From NCBI GenBank assembly GCA_902836505.1, contig CADFQU010000021.1, forward strand, positions 1-9,358: a stretch of DNA of 9,358 nt, given 5' to 3'. Of the stretch, positions 8,545 to 9,358 are shown one piece after another (within the stretch, counting starts at the first letter, position 1; each line of letters opens with the position of its first letter). Source of the stretch: Streptococcaceae bacterium. GTDB taxonomy: Bacteria > Bacillota > Bacilli > Lactobacillales > Streptococcaceae. A program made the position numbers and the translations under genes. The notes below the pieces were generated by a model that saw nothing but the letters and a program-made list of their open reading frames with translations, was not told the DNA's origin and made no database searches.

Positions 8545-8772
8545 GTAAAAACAGTGATCTTATCAAATAGTTTTAGCGAGCAGGTGATGGTGGAAGACCT
8601 GTACTTCCTTTGATAGGATTGATCCTTTTACAAATCTTAGTGGTGAAATGAGTAACCACTAACGCTGGTCAGCGTTAGCGACAAAAGAGGAGAAAGAGAG
8701 GATTCTCTTTCTTGAATGAAGGTGGTACCACGACTTGTCGTCCTTTTTGGCGAGGTCGTGGTCTTTTATTTT
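8545..8772 (+). promoter_or_regulatory. Isoleucine T-box riboswitch (ileS leader)
   Basis: T-box leaders sense the charging state of a tRNA and let transcription continue when the tRNA is uncharged. Stem I has a lower helix (8545-8550 with 8626-8631) and an upper helix (8559-8567 with 8609-8617), and a distal hairpin CAGGT/ACCTG around the conserved GATGGTGGAAG region (about 8581-8602). The specifier loop strand (8618-8625) contains ATC at 8622-8624, preferred because it sits just above the lower helix, and ATT at 8618-8620; both are Ile codons. Two further hairpins lie at 8637-8662 and 8659-8678, and Stem III is a perfect 9-bp hairpin at 8691-8712. The T-box sequence is GAATGAAGGTGGTACCACG at 8714-8732; its TGGT (8723-8726) complements ACCA of a tRNA with an A discriminator, as in tRNA-Ile. 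The downstream gene is ileS, which agrees. Confidence 0.95.
8728..8772 (+). terminator. T-box-controlled terminator upstream of ileS
   Basis: CCACGAC (8728-8734) pairs with GTCGTGG (8755-8761). Inner pairing TCG (8738-8740) with CGA (8751-8753) is likely, and a T-rich tract follows (8762-8772). The 5' arm shares ACCACG with the T-box sequence, so terminator and antiterminator cannot form together. This is the switch read by tRNA-Ile. Confidence 0.92.
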
Positions 8773-8800
8773 GTATGATTATTTTTTTATAGGAGACTCC

Positions 8801-9358
8801 ATGAAACTCAAAGAGACACTAAATTTAGGTAAGACAGAGTTCCCGATGCGGGCAGGTCTTCCCACAAAAGAACCAGTATGGCAAAAAGAATGGGATGAGG
8901 CAAAGCTTTATCAACGCCGTCAAGAATTGAACCAAGGGAAACCTCATTTCACCTTGCATGATGGCCCTCCGTATGCCAACGGAAATATCCACGTAGGACA
9001 TGCCATGAACAAGATTTCAAAAGATATCATTGTTCGTTCGAAATCTATGTCAGGATTCTACGCACCATACATCCCAGGTTGGGATACACACGGATTGCCA
9101 ATCGAGCAAGTTTTGGCAAAACAAGGTGTCAAACGCAAAGAGATGGATTTGGTTGAATACTTGAAACTTTGCCGTGAATACGCTCTTTCTCAAGTAGATA
9201 AACAACGTGAAGACTTTAAACGCTTGGGCGTTTCAGGTGACTGGGAAAATCCTTATGTAACCTTGACGCCTGACTATGAAGCGGCGCAAATCCGTGTCTT
9301 TGGTGAGATGGCTAACAAGGGTTACATCTACCGTGGAGCGAAGCCTGTTTACTGGTCT
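8801..9358 (+). CDS. ileS: Isoleucyl-tRNA synthetase, N-terminal part (cut by window end)
   Basis: IleRS is a class I aminoacyl-tRNA synthetase that charges tRNA-Ile with isoleucine in the cytoplasm. Only the first 186 codons are present; the full protein is normally a little over 900 residues. The visible part starts [20 protein letters not shown], as in bacterial IleRS. It contains the catalytic HIGH-type motif HVGH (64-67) within [16 protein letters not shown] (56-71), and [10 protein letters not shown] (93-102), which contributes to the Ile-AMP site. The segment runs to the beginning of the connective (editing) insertion, ending in [10 protein letters not shown]. The reading frame is open to the last base. 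AGGAG (8791-8795) lies 5 bases before the ATG. The editing domain, the KMSKS motif and the zinc-binding C-terminus are outside the window. Confidence 0.97.
   Translation, partial: MKLKETLNLGKTEFPMRAGLPTKEPVWQKEWDEAKLYQRRQELNQGKPHFTLHDGPPYANGNIHVGHAMNKISKDIIVRSKSMSGFYAPYIPGWDTHGLPIEQVLAKQGVKRKEMDLVEYLKLCREYALSQVDKQREDFKRLGVSGDWENPYVTLTPDYEAAQIRVFGEMANKGYIYRGAKPVYWS

Noticed and set aside
8542..8800. A small RNA gene or a CRISPR-like repeat in the divIVA-ileS gap
   Set aside because: The hairpins, the conserved GGTGGTACCACG element and the terminator together are fully explained by a T-box leader; the inverted repeats are not regularly spaced.

Overview
The window is a low-GC Firmicute chromosomal segment carrying the 3' part of a dcw (division and cell wall) cluster followed by the start of ileS. 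All genes are on the + strand. Gene order, a MurG with the glycine loop GGTVGHVT, an FtsZ beginning [11 protein letters not shown] and ending in a TPPFFRNR tail, and a DivIB with a long charged cytoplasmic region all point to Streptococcus. The likely source is a viridans-type species of the Sanguinis/Parasanguinis/Mitis side of the genus, but the species cannot be fixed by eye.

Layout. Bases 1-232 hold the C-terminal end of MurD; the first ~50 bases do not continue that reading frame. murG (234-1304) and divIB/ftsQ (1301-2518) follow as a tightly coupled pair. A 141-base intergenic region (2519-2659) contains a hairpin terminator, an extended -10 promoter and a possible 5'-end hairpin, so it is a transcriptional seam. 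Next comes a compact run ftsA, ftsZ, ylmE, sepF, ylmG, ylmH, divIVA (2660-8541) with gaps of 15 bases or fewer and one ATGA overlap. A 259-base leader (8542-8800) holds an isoleucine T-box riboswitch with its own terminator. It is followed by ileS (8801 to the window end, truncated).

How the genes work together. MurD and MurG make cytoplasmic and lipid-linked peptidoglycan precursors. DivIB belongs to the extracytoplasmic DivIB-DivIC-FtsL divisome subcomplex. FtsA and SepF tether FtsZ filaments to the membrane, and DivIVA marks curved septal and polar membrane. YlmE (PLP homeostasis), YlmG (YggT family membrane protein) and YlmH (S4-domain ribosome-quality-control factor) are the usual companions of ftsZ in Gram-positive bacteria. 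ileS is controlled separately through uncharged tRNA-Ile.

No undescribed system is apparent: this is conserved core genome. The points most worth checking are the broken start of the murD fragment, the terminator/promoter seam between divIB and ftsA, the uneven ribosome binding sites along the ftsZ-divIVA operon, and the competing hairpins in the T-box leader.
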